DNA of 64,000 nucleotides, taken from contig NZ_QPHM01000001.1 of the NCBI RefSeq assembly GCF_003336245.1, forward strand, positions 930,001 to 994,000. The letters run 5' to 3'. Position numbers and translations under genes: made by a program. The notes below the pieces were generated by a model, which worked only from the letters and a program-made list of their open reading frames with translations, had not been told where the DNA came from and did no database searches. Below, one piece after another: positions 52,958 through 64,000 of the stretch. Numbering within the stretch: position 1 is the stretch's first letter; each line of letters starts with the position of its first letter. Origin of the DNA: Haloplanus salinus (lineage in GTDB: Archaea > Halobacteriota > Halobacteria > Halobacteriales > Haloferacaceae).

Positions 52958-53665
52958 TCAGCCGCCGAGGTAGAGTTCGGCCACGTCGTCGCTCTCGAGG
53001 AGTTCCTCGCCGGCCCCCTCGAAGCGGTTCTCGCCCATGTCGAGGACGTACCCTCGGTCGGAGACGGACAGCGCCTTGCGGGCGTTCTGTTCGACCATCA
53101 GGATGGCCGTGTCCGTCTCGTCGCGGATCGTCACGAGGCGATCGAACATGTCGCCGACGAGGTCGGGCGCGAGGCCGGCCGACGGCTCGTCCACGAGCAA
53201 CAGGTCGGGGTCGATCATCAGCGCCGAGGAGAGCGCCAGCATCTGTTGTTGCCCGCCGGACATGGTCTGGGCCTTCTGTGTCTGGCGCTCTTCGAGGATC
53301 GGGAACCGCTCCCACACTGCCTCCAAGTCGGCCGCGGACACCTGATCTTCGATGTACGCCCCCATTTCGAGGTTCTCGCGGACCGTGAGGGTGGGAAAGA
53401 CGTTCTCGCGTTGCGGGACGTAGCACATGCCGCGTTCGGTCACGCGGTCGGCCCGAAGGTCAGTGATATCCTCGCCGGCGAAGGTGACGGTGCCGGACCA
53501 GCAGTCGATGAGCCCGTAGACGGCCTTCATCATCGTCGACTTGCCGGCGCCGTTCGGGCCGATGATGGTGACGATTTCCCGCTCCTCGACGTCGATGTCG
53601 ACGCCGTGAAGGATCTCCGCGTCGCCGTACCCCGACACCACGTCGCGGGCTTCGAGCAGCGCCAT
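52958..53665 (-). CDS. livF: Branched-chain amino acid ABC transporter ATPase LivF
   Basis: The 235-residue ATPase has Walker A GPNGAGKST, the LivF-type CYVPQRENVFPTLTVRENLEMGAY Q-loop region, signature MSGGQQQM and LLVDEPSAGLAP, then a VEQNARKAL H-loop equivalent (His replaced by Gln-Asn, normal for LivF). It ends a five-gene import system with livG, livM, livH and a divergent binding protein. The length is normal. Confidence 0.94.
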   Translation of the reverse strand: MALLEARDVVSGYGDAEILHGVDIDVEEREIVTIIGPNGAGKSTMMKAVYGLIDCWSGTVTFAGEDITDLRADRVTERGMCYVPQRENVFPTLTVRENLEMGAYIEDQVSAADLEAVWERFPILEERQTQKAQTMSGGQQQMLALSSALMIDPDLLLVDEPSAGLAPDLVGDMFDRLVTIRDETDTAILMVEQNARKALSVSDRGYVLDMGENRFEGAGEELLESDDVAELYLGG

Positions 53666-53667
53666 CG

Positions 53668-54639
53668 TCAGGCCACCCCGAGGTAGGCCTCGATGACCGC
53701 ATCGTCGGTTCGAATCTCCGCCGGCGGTCCCTCGACGAGTTTCTTTCCCTCGTTCATGACGATGATCGTATCGGAGAGTTCCATGATCACTTCCATGTCG
53801 TGTTCGACGATACAGAACGTGTACCCCTCGTCGCGAAGCGCCTCGATGCGGGCCATCAGTTTCTGCGTGAGCGACGGGTTGACGCCGGCGACGGGTTCGT
53901 CGAGCAGGATGAGTTGCGGTTCGAGCATCAACACCCGCCCGAGCTCCAGGAGTTTGCGCTGTCCCCCGGAGAGGTTGCCGGCGGGTTCGTCGCGGACGTG
54001 GTCCATCTCGAGGAGTTCGAGCATCTCCGCGGCGCGTTCACGCACCGCGGCCTCCTCCTCGCTGACGCGGTCACGGCGGAGCCAGGTGTTCACCAGGTTC
54101 TCGCCCGCCTGCCCTTGGGGGGCGAGCATCAGGTTCTCCAGTGCGGTCATCTCGCCGAGTTCGCGCGTGAGTTGGAAGGTGCGTACCAGCCCCTCCCGGG
54201 CGAGCATGTACGGTCGGCTGTTGGTGTGGCCGGGCCGACGCTGGGTGAGTCGCTGTTTGGCGAGATACCCACCGGCACCGAGGGCAGCGCCGGCGGCCGT
54301 GGTGCCGAGGGCCGGCGCCGCGCTCAGCCCGAGCGGCGCGAGACCCACGATGCCGCCGAGGGTGCCGGTCACGAGGCCGCTGGCCCCGCCCCAGATGATC
54401 GTTTCGTCGCGGTGTGGGCGCATGATCCGCTGGAGGTTCTGGCCGTCGTATCTGACGACGCCGTCGTCGGGTTCGTAGAACCCGCTGATGAGATTGAACG
54501 TCGTCGTCTTGCCCGCGCCGTTCGGCCCGATGAGGCCGGTGATCGATCCCGCGTCGATATCGAAGGTGGCGCCGTCGACGGCGACGATACCGCCGAAGGT
54601 CTTCCGCAGGTTCTCGACTTCGAGGATGGGGTCGCTCAT
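53668..54639 (-). CDS. livG: LivG-type ABC ATPase with a hydrophobic insertion
   Basis: The 323-residue protein has Walker A GPNGAGKTTT (38-47), signature LSGGQRKLLELGR (about 227-239), LILLDEPVAGVNP and VEHDMEV. LivG is usually about 250-260 residues. The extra length is one insertion at about residues 70-145, between the first beta sheet and the GLVRTFQ Q-loop region. It contains a Gly/Ala-rich hydrophobic hairpin (GGASGLVTGTLGGIVGLAP and AGAALGAGGYLA). It is in phase and shows no sign of a frameshift, so it is likely real and might touch the membrane subunits. Confidence 0.92.
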   Translation of the reverse strand: MSDPILEVENLRKTFGGIVAVDGATFDIDAGSITGLIGPNGAGKTTTFNLISGFYEPDDGVVRYDGQNLQRIMRPHRDETIIWGGASGLVTGTLGGIVGLAPLGLSAAPALGTTAAGAALGAGGYLAKQRLTQRRPGHTNSRPYMLAREGLVRTFQLTRELGEMTALENLMLAPQGQAGENLVNTWLRRDRVSEEEAAVRERAAEMLELLEMDHVRDEPAGNLSGGQRKLLELGRVLMLEPQLILLDEPVAGVNPSLTQKLMARIEALRDEGYTFCIVEHDMEVIMELSDTIIVMNEGKKLVEGPPAEIRTDDAVIEAYLGVA

Positions 54640-56339
54640 CCGTCCACCTCCGACGTCGAAGTCGAAGTCGAAGTCGACCGCTCGTCGCGGCCGAGCAGTC
54701 CCTCCGGGATGTAGTAGAGAACGAGGAGGAACAGGACGCCGACGACGACGAGCCGGAAGGCCTGGATGTTGACGCGGACGGCGGGCGGGAAGTAGGAGGC
54801 GAGCTGGGTCGTCGCCTGCTGGAAGGCCCAGAAGATGCCCGCGCCGAGGAGCATCCCCTTGTTGTTGCCCGCGCCACCGAGGAACATGATCAGGAGAGTG
54901 ATGAACGTGATTCTGGGGGCGAAGGTGGTGAACGTCAGTCCCTGAGCGTACATCGCCCAGAGGGCGCCGGCGAAGCCGCCGAGCGCCGATCCGAGGACCA
55001 TCGTCTGCACCTTGTAGACGAACGGGTCCTTCCCGAGGGACTTCACCACCGTCTCGTCGTTGCGCACGGCCCGGAGGACGCGCCCGAACGGCGACCGAAC
55101 CGTCAGTTCCAGCACGGAGTAGAGCGCGACCAAAAACAGCACGAAGCCGGCGAGTTGGAACCGCGAGTAGTCGACCTTGGTCGTCAGGTCGCCGACGAAC
55201 ACCACCGCGTAGTCGATGCCTACGTCGCCGCCGAACTGGAGGATCCAGACGACGTTCTGGACGAGGATGTTGAGCGCGGCGGCGAGGTCACCGTCGCCGA
55301 GCGGCCCCAGGATCGGGAGGAGGAAATACCACAGCGCGACGAACCAGAGCGCTCCGACCCCGACGACGGTGAGTTTCACCCGCGCGACCCACTCGATGCG
55401 GGTGACGCCGAGGTAGTAGGCGGCGACCAGCGCGGCCAGCAGGCCGAGGGTCAGCGCGCTCTTGAGGCCGACCGATTCGACGACCGGCAGCGGGAGCAAC
55501 GCCACCAACAGCCCCGTCCCGAGTCCGACGCCGACCGCCCACTCGCGCCGTCCGAGACGTCGGTAGTGATGCGAGACGAGCACCAGCGCGACGAACCACG
55601 TGTACAGGGAGACGAGAGCGCCGAGCGACAACAGCGGATCGACCGCCACGAGGACGACGAAAGACAGCACCCCCGCGACGAGGCCGGCGAGGGCGCCGAC
55701 AGCCGGCAGGGAGCCGATGCCGCCCGGGCGGCGCTGGAGGCGCGTCAGGCCGAACGTGGTCACGGCGTAGACGGCCGCGAGCGGGAGCCGCGAGTCCGAC
55801 TCGCGGAGGGTCCCGAGCGCGCCGGTGGCGACGGCCCAGACGACGGCGACGATGAGGCCGAACAGGGCCGGGCCGACGACCGTATCCATGGCGAGCGGGA
55901 ACAGCGACTGGAGCGGCGGGCTGTAGCCACGGAGCGCGTCGGGACCGTTGGCCAGCCACGTCTCCGACTGGATGACCCGCTGGAAGATGACCGATACCCC
56001 GAGGACCGTGATGGCGAGGTAGTCCTCGCGTAACCGGATCGTCGGCAGTGCCACCAACCCCCCGACGATGCCGGCGAGAACCGTCGCGGCGAGGATGGCG
56101 ACGGCCCACGTTCCGATCACGGGCACGTCGCCCAACCCGATGACGTACGCCGTGAAGTCGGTCGGATCGTCCGGGCCGAGGACGAACAGCGCCGCCGTGT
56201 ACGCGCCCACGAGGTAGAACCCGACGTGGCCGAAATCGAGCAACCCGGTGTGGCCGTATTTGATGTTCAGCCCGAGCGAGAGGATGCCGTAAATCGACAC
56301 CAGCAGCATGAACGAGATGACGACGTCGGACGCGGCCAT
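54636..56339 (-). CDS. livM: Branched-chain amino acid ABC permease LivM, enlarged
   Basis: The 567-residue permease has the LivM start VISFMLLVSIYGILSLGLNIKYGHTGLLDFGHVGFYLVGAYTAAL and the coupling region FGRVLRAVRNDETVVKSLGKDPFVYKV near residue 430. Typical LivM is 300-420 residues. Here about 180 additional residues with six or so hydrophobic helices (roughly 190-370) lie between the conserved halves. The stop overlaps the livG start by 4 bp. The enlargement matches that in livH and the insertion in livG, pointing to a family of its own. Confidence 0.9.
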   Translation of the reverse strand: MAASDVVISFMLLVSIYGILSLGLNIKYGHTGLLDFGHVGFYLVGAYTAALFVLGPDDPTDFTAYVIGLGDVPVIGTWAVAILAATVLAGIVGGLVALPTIRLREDYLAITVLGVSVIFQRVIQSETWLANGPDALRGYSPPLQSLFPLAMDTVVGPALFGLIVAVVWAVATGALGTLRESDSRLPLAAVYAVTTFGLTRLQRRPGGIGSLPAVGALAGLVAGVLSFVVLVAVDPLLSLGALVSLYTWFVALVLVSHHYRRLGRREWAVGVGLGTGLLVALLPLPVVESVGLKSALTLGLLAALVAAYYLGVTRIEWVARVKLTVVGVGALWFVALWYFLLPILGPLGDGDLAAALNILVQNVVWILQFGGDVGIDYAVVFVGDLTTKVDYSRFQLAGFVLFLVALYSVLELTVRSPFGRVLRAVRNDETVVKSLGKDPFVYKVQTMVLGSALGGFAGALWAMYAQGLTFTTFAPRITFITLLIMFLGGAGNNKGMLLGAGIFWAFQQATTQLASYFPPAVRVNIQAFRLVVVGVLFLLVLYYIPEGLLGRDERSTSTSTSTSEVDG

Positions 56340-56340
56340 C

Positions 56341-57768
56341 TCAGCTCCCCCCCACGATGCCTTCGGGTTTGACCAGCAACACGAGCAACAGAACCACGAA
56401 CGCGACGGGGATGCGGTAGGTGGCGCTGAGTCCCGGTATGGCGAAGATGCCCACCTCCATCGCGAGTCCGACGATGTAACTGCCGAGGATGGCGCCGTAG
56501 ACGGAGATGCCGCCGAGGATGACGCCGGCAAACATCGCGAGCAGGAGGTTGAACCCGAGGTTGATCGTGATGGAACTGAACAGGAAGCCGAGCATGACGC
56601 CGCCGATGGCGGCGAAGAGCCCGGAGATGATCCAGACGGACATCATCACTTGCCGGGTGTTGATGCCGCGGACCATCGCCAGTCGGCGGTTGTCGCTCGT
56701 CGCCCGCATCGCCGTTCCGAGCGTCGTCGCCTGTAACAGGTAGTGGAGCGCGGCCATCATGGAGGCGGCGAGCGCGATGATGCCGAGCCGGAGCGGCGAG
56801 GTGCGGATGCGCGTCGAGAGTATCGACGCGTCGGGGACGGTACCGTTGGCGCCGCTCCAGAAGGCGGCCACGCCGAGGGCGACGACGACGGTGCTAGCGC
56901 CGACGGCGGCGAGTCGCGGCCCGATGACGGCGGCGGATCCCCGTCGCCAGCGGTAGGCGGCGGCGGCCAGTGCCACCGCCGCGACGACGACGGCGCCGAG
57001 TTCCAGCCACGAGTAATCCATCACGAGCAGTTGTCTGGACGCCTCGGTCCGCGTCTCTTGAATGCTGACGATCAGGCCGTCGTCGACGACGAAGAAGTCG
57101 AAGAACTTCGCGAGTGTCACGTCGAGTTGCCCACCCAGAAACGGCAGCGTCGTCTCGACGGTGTAGAACCGAATCTCGCCGCCGAATATCGTCTGGATGC
57201 CGAACCGGACGACGAAGGCCACGGCGAGCGAGACGATGAGCATGAGGGCGAGTTCGACGTCTTTCTCGCGGAATTTCCGGAAGATCAGCGATTCCAGCAG
57301 GGGGACGATGGCGCCGAGCAGGACGAACGAGAAAAGCAGCGCTGCCTCGAAGGAGGGTGCCCCGAGCACCACGCCGGCGCCGACGAGCGCCGCGAGGGCG
57401 GCGTGGACTCCGAGCGCGACGCCGTCGGGGGCGTCGATGCCCCACCAACGTCCCTTCAGCGCCGGGACGCCGCCGAGGTGATACACGGTGCCGAGGACGC
57501 CGGCAGCCGACAACACGAACAGCACGGCGGCGCCGGCGGCGCCGACCTGCTGGGAGCCGGTCGCGAGTACGTCGAAAAGCGGTACGGTGTCCGGTTTGTT
57601 GACGAGCAACGCGGCGTACGCGCCGAGTGTCAGCAAGTCCCCGTGGGCGAAGTTGGGCACCTCGGCGATGTCGTACACCAACGCGAGACCGGTGGCACCG
57701 AGCGCAACGATACTCCCGGTCACGATCCCGGTCACGACTGCGTTCAACAACCCCGTCTCGGCCGCCAT
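56341..57768 (-). CDS. livH: Branched-chain amino acid ABC permease LivH, enlarged
   Basis: The 475-residue permease starts NAVVTGIVTGSIVALGATGLALVYDIAEVPNFAHGDLLTLGAYAAL, the LivH signature, and has the coupling loop TLGTAMRATSDNRRLAMVRGINTRQVM near residue 350. Standard LivH has about 290-340 residues; the extra 130 are split between two hydrophobic blocks (about 70-150 and 240-320). It is the first gene of the minus-strand liv operon and is preceded by a TATA-like box that makes the message nearly leaderless. Confidence 0.9.
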   Translation of the reverse strand: MAAETGLLNAVVTGIVTGSIVALGATGLALVYDIAEVPNFAHGDLLTLGAYAALLVNKPDTVPLFDVLATGSQQVGAAGAAVLFVLSAAGVLGTVYHLGGVPALKGRWWGIDAPDGVALGVHAALAALVGAGVVLGAPSFEAALLFSFVLLGAIVPLLESLIFRKFREKDVELALMLIVSLAVAFVVRFGIQTIFGGEIRFYTVETTLPFLGGQLDVTLAKFFDFFVVDDGLIVSIQETRTEASRQLLVMDYSWLELGAVVVAAVALAAAAYRWRRGSAAVIGPRLAAVGASTVVVALGVAAFWSGANGTVPDASILSTRIRTSPLRLGIIALAASMMAALHYLLQATTLGTAMRATSDNRRLAMVRGINTRQVMMSVWIISGLFAAIGGVMLGFLFSSITINLGFNLLLAMFAGVILGGISVYGAILGSYIVGLAMEVGIFAIPGLSATYRIPVAFVVLLLVLLVKPEGIVGGS

Positions 57769-57790
57769 GACTGCTAATGACTGTCAGGGG

Positions 57791-57800
57791 TTAATATCAT
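57791..57800 (-). promoter_or_regulatory. TATA-like box of the livHMGF operon
   Basis: On the minus strand ATGATATTAA (57800-57791) is centred 27 bp upstream of the livH ATG, so transcription would begin within a few bases of translation. Confidence 0.5.
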
Positions 57801-57987
57801 TTCGGGATCGGTGGATCCTCGATGAACTGTTCGGGGCGACCGGGCGCGATTCGGGCGGAGTTATCGCAGTTTCGAGACGACTGTAAAGCGAGTGAACGAC
57901 CGTGTACGACCGTTTTCACCGGTGCCAACGAGAGAATCGGTCGCAGTGGTGACTTGAGTTTGCCCTACGTATCGGTTTAGTTAGACA

Positions 57988-58001
57988 ATAGATTAATCTA
58001 T
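57988..58001. promoter_or_regulatory. 14-bp perfect palindrome in the livK promoter region
   Basis: ATAGATTAATCTAT is a perfect palindrome, rare in such GC-rich DNA. It lies 25 bp before the livK ATG at 58027 and just downstream of a TTTAGTTA box that could be the TATA element. It covers an upstream ATG at 58000, which argues against starting there. A dimeric regulator (for example an Lrp/AsnC protein) is a plausible binder, but none is encoded nearby. Confidence 0.55.
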
Positions 58002-58026
58002 GTCAAGAAATAACACGTTACACGTC

Positions 58027-59367
58027 ATGTCAGACCGTAGTCGGCGCGATGTTCTCAAAGGGCTCGGTGCGACAGGTGCGACCGGTATCGTCTCACTCGC
58101 TGGTTGCTCCCAGCAGGAAGGGGGCGGTGGTGACGGCGGCGACGCGACGGCCACCGAAACCTCGATGGACGGTGGCGACGCGACGGCCACCGAAACCGAG
58201 GGCGGCATGGAGGGCGGCGAACCAATCGCCCTCGGCTCTATCTTCCCGGTGACCGGCACTAACAGCGCCTACGGCGGCGGGCACCAACAGGCGTTCAACC
58301 TCGCCGTCGAGGAGATCAACGGAAGCGGTGGCGTCCTGGGCGGCCGGGAGATCACCCCGGTCAACCGCGACACCGAGGGGAGTCCGTCACGGGCGGCCCA
58401 GAAGTTCCGGACGATGATCAACCAGGAGGGGGTCGTCGGGCTGGTCGGGCCGTACTCCAGCGGTATCGGGACGACGCTCGCTCCCATCGCCCGCGACAAT
58501 CAGGTGATGGAGGTGTCCAACGGCAACACCTCGCCCGCGCTGGCGACGGCCGGTGTCAACGAGAGCAACGGCGTCAAATACTACGGCCGGACCTCACCCA
58601 ACGACGTCCAGCAGGCGCTCGTGATGGCCCGCGTCCTGAATCAGACGCTCGAGGCCGAGACGGCGTCGTTCCTCTTCGTCGACAACCCGTACGGGCAGGG
58701 ACTCGCCGAAGCCGCGAGCGAGAGCTTCGACGGGGAGACGCTGAACATGGTGGGCTACTCCCAGCAGACCAGCGACTACACGTCCACGCTGGATTCGGTG
58801 TTCGATGGCAACCCCGATGCAGTCGGCGCAGTCATGTACCCCGGGGGCGGTCGGACCATCCTCCAGCAGTGGAATCAAGGCGGCTACGGCGGCGACTGGG
58901 TCGGCGCCGAGGCGATCCTCTCGCCGCAGTTGCTCTCCGATCTCTCGGACATCGTCGAGGGCATGTACATCACCTCGCCCCAGACGGCAAACAGCGAGAC
59001 GTTCCAACAGAACATGGGCGGGATGGGGAACATCACCCAGTTCGCACCCCATGCCTACGACGCGACGTACCTGATGGGGCTGGCGATGGAGCGGGCGGGC
59101 GAAGCGAGCGGCACCGGCATCGCGGAGAACATCCGGCCGGTTTCCCGGTCGAACGGCGACGAGACGACCGTCTCCGTCGCGGAGTTCCAGGCTGGCAAGG
59201 AGGCCATCGCCAACGGCGACGCCATCGATTACGACGGCGCGTCCGGCTCCGTCGATCTGAACGAGAACCTCGAACCGGTCGTTCCCTACCGGATCCTGCA
59301 GGTCCAGAGCGGCGAAGCCCAGCAGGTCGAGGAGGTGCCGCTGTCGTACTTCGAGGGCAAAATCTAA
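58027..59367 (+). CDS. livK: Branched-chain amino acid/amide-binding lipoprotein (LivK type)
   Basis: The 446-residue protein has SRRDVLKGLGATGATGIVSLAGCS, a Tat signal and lipobox, then a Gly/Thr-rich tether with a near-exact repeat (GGDATATET twice), and a periplasmic-binding-protein fold starting IALGSIFPVTGTNSAYGGG. The motifs GPYSSGIGTTLAPIARDNQVMEVS and PYGQGLAEAASESF are typical of LivK/amide-binding proteins. It captures the substrate outside the cell for LivHMGF. The gene diverges from livH over 258 bp that hold both promoters. Confidence 0.92.
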   Translation: MSDRSRRDVLKGLGATGATGIVSLAGCSQQEGGGGDGGDATATETSMDGGDATATETEGGMEGGEPIALGSIFPVTGTNSAYGGGHQQAFNLAVEEINGSGGVLGGREITPVNRDTEGSPSRAAQKFRTMINQEGVVGLVGPYSSGIGTTLAPIARDNQVMEVSNGNTSPALATAGVNESNGVKYYGRTSPNDVQQALVMARVLNQTLEAETASFLFVDNPYGQGLAEAASESFDGETLNMVGYSQQTSDYTSTLDSVFDGNPDAVGAVMYPGGGRTILQQWNQGGYGGDWVGAEAILSPQLLSDLSDIVEGMYITSPQTANSETFQQNMGGMGNITQFAPHAYDATYLMGLAMERAGEASGTGIAENIRPVSRSNGDETTVSVAEFQAGKEAIANGDAIDYDGASGSVDLNENLEPVVPYRILQVQSGEAQQVEEVPLSYFEGKI

Positions 59368-59402
59368 CGGGGGTTTAATCCGCCGCTCCCCGTAACGCCG
59401 CC

Positions 59403-60578
59403 ATGCGCGCCGAGTTCGAGGACGGCTGGCATCCCTCGACGAAACTGAACGTCATCGGGGCGGCGCTGGATTTCACGCGTGTCGACCCGCTCCCCGAGAA
59501 CGTCACCCGGGACGAGATCGAGGAGTACTGTTACACGCTCGAACAGCTGTACGGGTCCTACGTCGAGCGACTGGCCGACGAGACGGTACTCTCCCAGCGG
59601 GAGGCCCGAACCTGGGTGCTGCGCAACCTCGTCCACGAGGGAGCGGACCGGCTCACGTTCGACGCCGTCGGCCTCTACATCTGGGCCATCGGCCGGTCGG
59701 CCGACGGCGACCCGCTCTCGCGGACTATCGTCGCCGACTACCACGACCGGGCACGGGGGAAACTCGACGCCGCCGAGGCGACGGTGACGTACGCCCAGCC
59801 GCCGCCGTACCCCGACGACCTCTTCGACGAGCCGACGATGCTGTGGGTCGACGGCGGGGTGGCCGAGCGGCTCGCCAACCGACTCGGCCCCGAGGAGAGC
59901 TTCAGCGACGTGGTCGACCGGCTCCTGGACGAGACGGTCGTGGCCGTCGAACTGCGGACGCTGGTCGAACGCCTCCGCGACGAGCGAGAGGCGTCGTACG
60001 TCGGCGTCGGGACCGTCCGTCCGGGCTGGGACCGCGACCTCCCGCTGTCGGTTCACGTTCCGGATCCCGGTGGGTCCCCGGCCGTCACGGACGCCGAGGT
60101 CGTTCGCGTCGGCGGGCGGACGCTCCCGTTCGGCATCGAGGAACGGCCGGCCGAGACCGGGACGGGGTCGACCCTGACGCTGTTTGCCGGCGGCGAGGTC
60201 GAGCCGGCGACCGGCGTCGAGCGGCTCCGCGAGGCGCTCGACGGCGTCGAGGCGACGCTTCCCGAGGCGGTCGAGCGGGCCGCGGCGGCGGATGCGTCGG
60301 CGCTCGCCGTCGCCGACCGGCCGGTCGGGACGGGGCTTCACCTGCTCGCGGTCGCCGCGGACGACGACGCGTTCGCCCACCTCGACCGACTCCTCCTCGA
60401 CGACCGGACGCTGACCGTCGAGCGGGTCACGAGGCCGTCGGTCGCGGCGTACGACCCCGACGGAACGACGCTGTTGTGGACGGCACCGGACGCCCCGTTC
60501 GACGAGTCACGCGACCTGCCGGCCGATCCGGCGGCGCGGCGACGGCGACTGCCGACGGCGGTCCTTCGCACCGGGTGA
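59403..60578 (+). CDS. Haloarchaeal conserved protein, function unknown
   Basis: The 391-residue acidic soluble protein begins MRAEFEDGWHPSTKLNVIGAALDF. Residues 35-110 form helices (IEEYCYTLEQLYGSYVERL, ARTWVLRNLVHEGADRLTFDAVGLYIW); the remainder is a series of Val/Asp strands. I recognise no domain. It starts 35 bp after livK and may be co-transcribed with it, though a link to transport is not evident. Confidence 0.7.
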   Translation: MRAEFEDGWHPSTKLNVIGAALDFTRVDPLPENVTRDEIEEYCYTLEQLYGSYVERLADETVLSQREARTWVLRNLVHEGADRLTFDAVGLYIWAIGRSADGDPLSRTIVADYHDRARGKLDAAEATVTYAQPPPYPDDLFDEPTMLWVDGGVAERLANRLGPEESFSDVVDRLLDETVVAVELRTLVERLRDEREASYVGVGTVRPGWDRDLPLSVHVPDPGGSPAVTDAEVVRVGGRTLPFGIEERPAETGTGSTLTLFAGGEVEPATGVERLREALDGVEATLPEAVERAAAADASALAVADRPVGTGLHLLAVAADDDAFAHLDRLLLDDRTLTVERVTRPSVAAYDPDGTTLLWTAPDAPFDESRDLPADPAARRRRLPTAVLRTG

Positions 60579-60629
60579 CGCGACACGCGGGACCCGGACG
60601 CTTATTCACCCGACGTTCCTTGGACGGGT

Positions 60630-60983
60630 ATGGACGGCGAAATTTCGGTCGAAGAGGTCGAGGCACTGCTGGACGACGGGGACGGACCGCGCATCGTCGA
60701 CATTCGGTCGCCGGGCGAGTTCGCCCGCGGACACATCCCCGGCAGCGAGAACGTGCCTTTCGGCGAACTGCCCGACCGCGTCGCGGAGTTCGCCGGCGCC
60801 GACCGCATCGTCACCGTCTGTCCGCACGGCAAGGCGAGCGTTCAGGCCGCCCGACTCATCGGCTCCTACGAGGGAACGACGGACGCACGCGTCGAGAGCA
60901 TGGCTGGCGGACTGGAAGCGTGGGAAGGCAACCTCGAAGCCGGCGCGGAGGGCGACGGCGAGACCCCGGAGTCACCCTTTTAA
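60630..60983 (+). CDS. Rhodanese-like sulfurtransferase
   Basis: The 117-residue single-domain protein has RIVDIRSPGEFARGHIPGSENVPFGEL and the active-site loop VCPHGKAS, where the catalytic Cys begins a C-P-H-G-K-A loop. It would move sulfane sulfur to an acceptor. An acidic tail follows. The domain is complete. Confidence 0.93.
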   Translation: MDGEISVEEVEALLDDGDGPRIVDIRSPGEFARGHIPGSENVPFGELPDRVAEFAGADRIVTVCPHGKASVQAARLIGSYEGTTDARVESMAGGLEAWEGNLEAGAEGDGETPESPF

Positions 60984-61021
60984 AATAGCTCGACGGGCGG
61001 GCAGTCAGGTACCGATCACGG

Positions 61022-61327
<306 letters not shown>

Positions 61328-61397
61328 CTACTGGATGAGGCTATTAAACAGTGTCGGGACGCCGAGCGGGATAGCGGTTCGTCCGTCCCGTCGTCGG

Positions 61398-63601
<2,204 letters not shown>

Positions 63602-63605
<4 letters not shown>

Positions 63606-64000
63606 GCGACCACCTCCGGTCGGGCGTCGACCGTTCGGGTGGTCCCGTCGTCGTCCCCGTTCACCGTCAGCGACCGACGCCGGCCGGGGTCGAACGGCAG
63701 CGTCTCGCCGTCGACGCGAACCGTCGTCCGGGAGCCGCCGGACTGACGACCCCCGCCCGGCGCGCTCGCGCGGACGACCACGTCGGCGTCGCGGTCGGTC
63801 ACGTGGCCGGCGCCGACGCGGGCGAGGTGGGCGAGGAGGCGGTCGGTCTCGCCGGGCGCCAGCGTCGTCCGACCGGCGGGCGTCGCGAGCGTGACGGTCA
63901 CTCCCTCCGCGAGGAGGGCGTAGCCCACGGTGGCGGCCGCCTCGGCCATCCGGTCGGCAGCCCCCGACTCGGCGCTCGCGGCCATCGTGATCGTCGGCCC
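63602..64000 (-). CDS. DUF58-like protein, C-terminal part (continues beyond the window)
   Basis: Only the last 132 codons are inside the window; the frame is open to its right edge (GPTITMAASAESG...). The visible part, MAEAAATVGYALLAEGVTVTLATPAGRTTLAPGETDRLLAHLARVGAG, fits the end of a DUF58/VWA-like protein. Its stop overlaps the transglutaminase GTG start. The start lies outside the window. Confidence 0.72.

Overview
The window is a stretch of a high-GC haloarchaeal chromosome. The evidence is compositional and genic: acidic proteins with Asp/Glu-rich linkers, TATA-type promoters about 27 bp upstream of near-leaderless starts, Tat lipoproteins with SRR/RRAFL motifs, a chloride-pumping halorhodopsin beside a bat-type regulator and a CrtI-like desaturase, archaeal aIF1/SUI1, a SAMP-type ubiquitin-like protein, a TadA/TadC-type pilus machine and two IS200/IS605-family TnpB genes. 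The genus cannot be fixed from sequence reading alone.

Layout. 0.1-3.8 kb: small membrane proteins and a chelatase pair, chlI and chlD, that overlap in the -1 frame at a T_TTT_TTG heptamer. 3.8-8.5 kb (minus): a tightly overlapping pilus operon, TadC plus five pilin-like proteins; its ATPase lies 33 kb away at 42.0-44.3 kb. 9.2-16.4 kb: a universal stress protein, a GAF-PAS-LOV histidine kinase, a winged-helix regulator with a partner membrane protein, a Tat lipoprotein, a broken small gene behind an iron-box-like palindrome, and a flavoprotein of the aspartate oxidase/SdhA type. 16.9-20.5 kb: an accessory patch with an AT-richer SDR, a tnpB split by a 56-bp double-hairpin insert, and a truncated sensor gene.

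20.6-37.9 kb: mostly single housekeeping and conserved genes: a ubiquitin-like protein, acetamidase, site-2 protease, methyltransferase, lipoproteins, a two-gene ABC exporter, an ACR3/BASS-type permease, two SDRs, photolyase, P450 and an intron-bearing tRNA. 38.0-41.3 kb: the halorhodopsin, bat-type regulator and CrtI-like locus. 42-47.1 kb: the pilus ATPase, an FMN-dependent hydroxyacid dehydrogenase and a NAD(P)-binding protein. 47.2-49.9 kb: a decayed patch with a truncated chemotaxis-transducer-like gene, a broken redoxin and an intact TnpB element inserted at the redoxin's 5' end. 49.9-52.9 kb: a Tes-like radical SAM enzyme overlapping a methyltransferase, and a DUF547 protein. 53.0-59.4 kb: a branched-chain amino acid (Liv) ABC system, livHMGF divergent from its binding lipoprotein, with unusually enlarged permease and ATPase subunits. 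59.4-64 kb: rhodanese, aIF1, and a TgpA-like transglutaminase overlapping a DUF58-like gene that runs off the window.

Most notable observations: (i) a candidate programmed -1 frameshift that would make both a ChlI-like protein and a ChlI-ChlD fusion from one gene; (ii) a double-hairpin repeat present in two copies, one interrupting tnpB, whose first stem varies while staying fully paired; (iii) a tRNA whose anticodon is hidden by a strongly structured insert; (iv) a small gene with an in-frame UGA inside a likely CxxC motif directly downstream of a DtxR-type palindrome.
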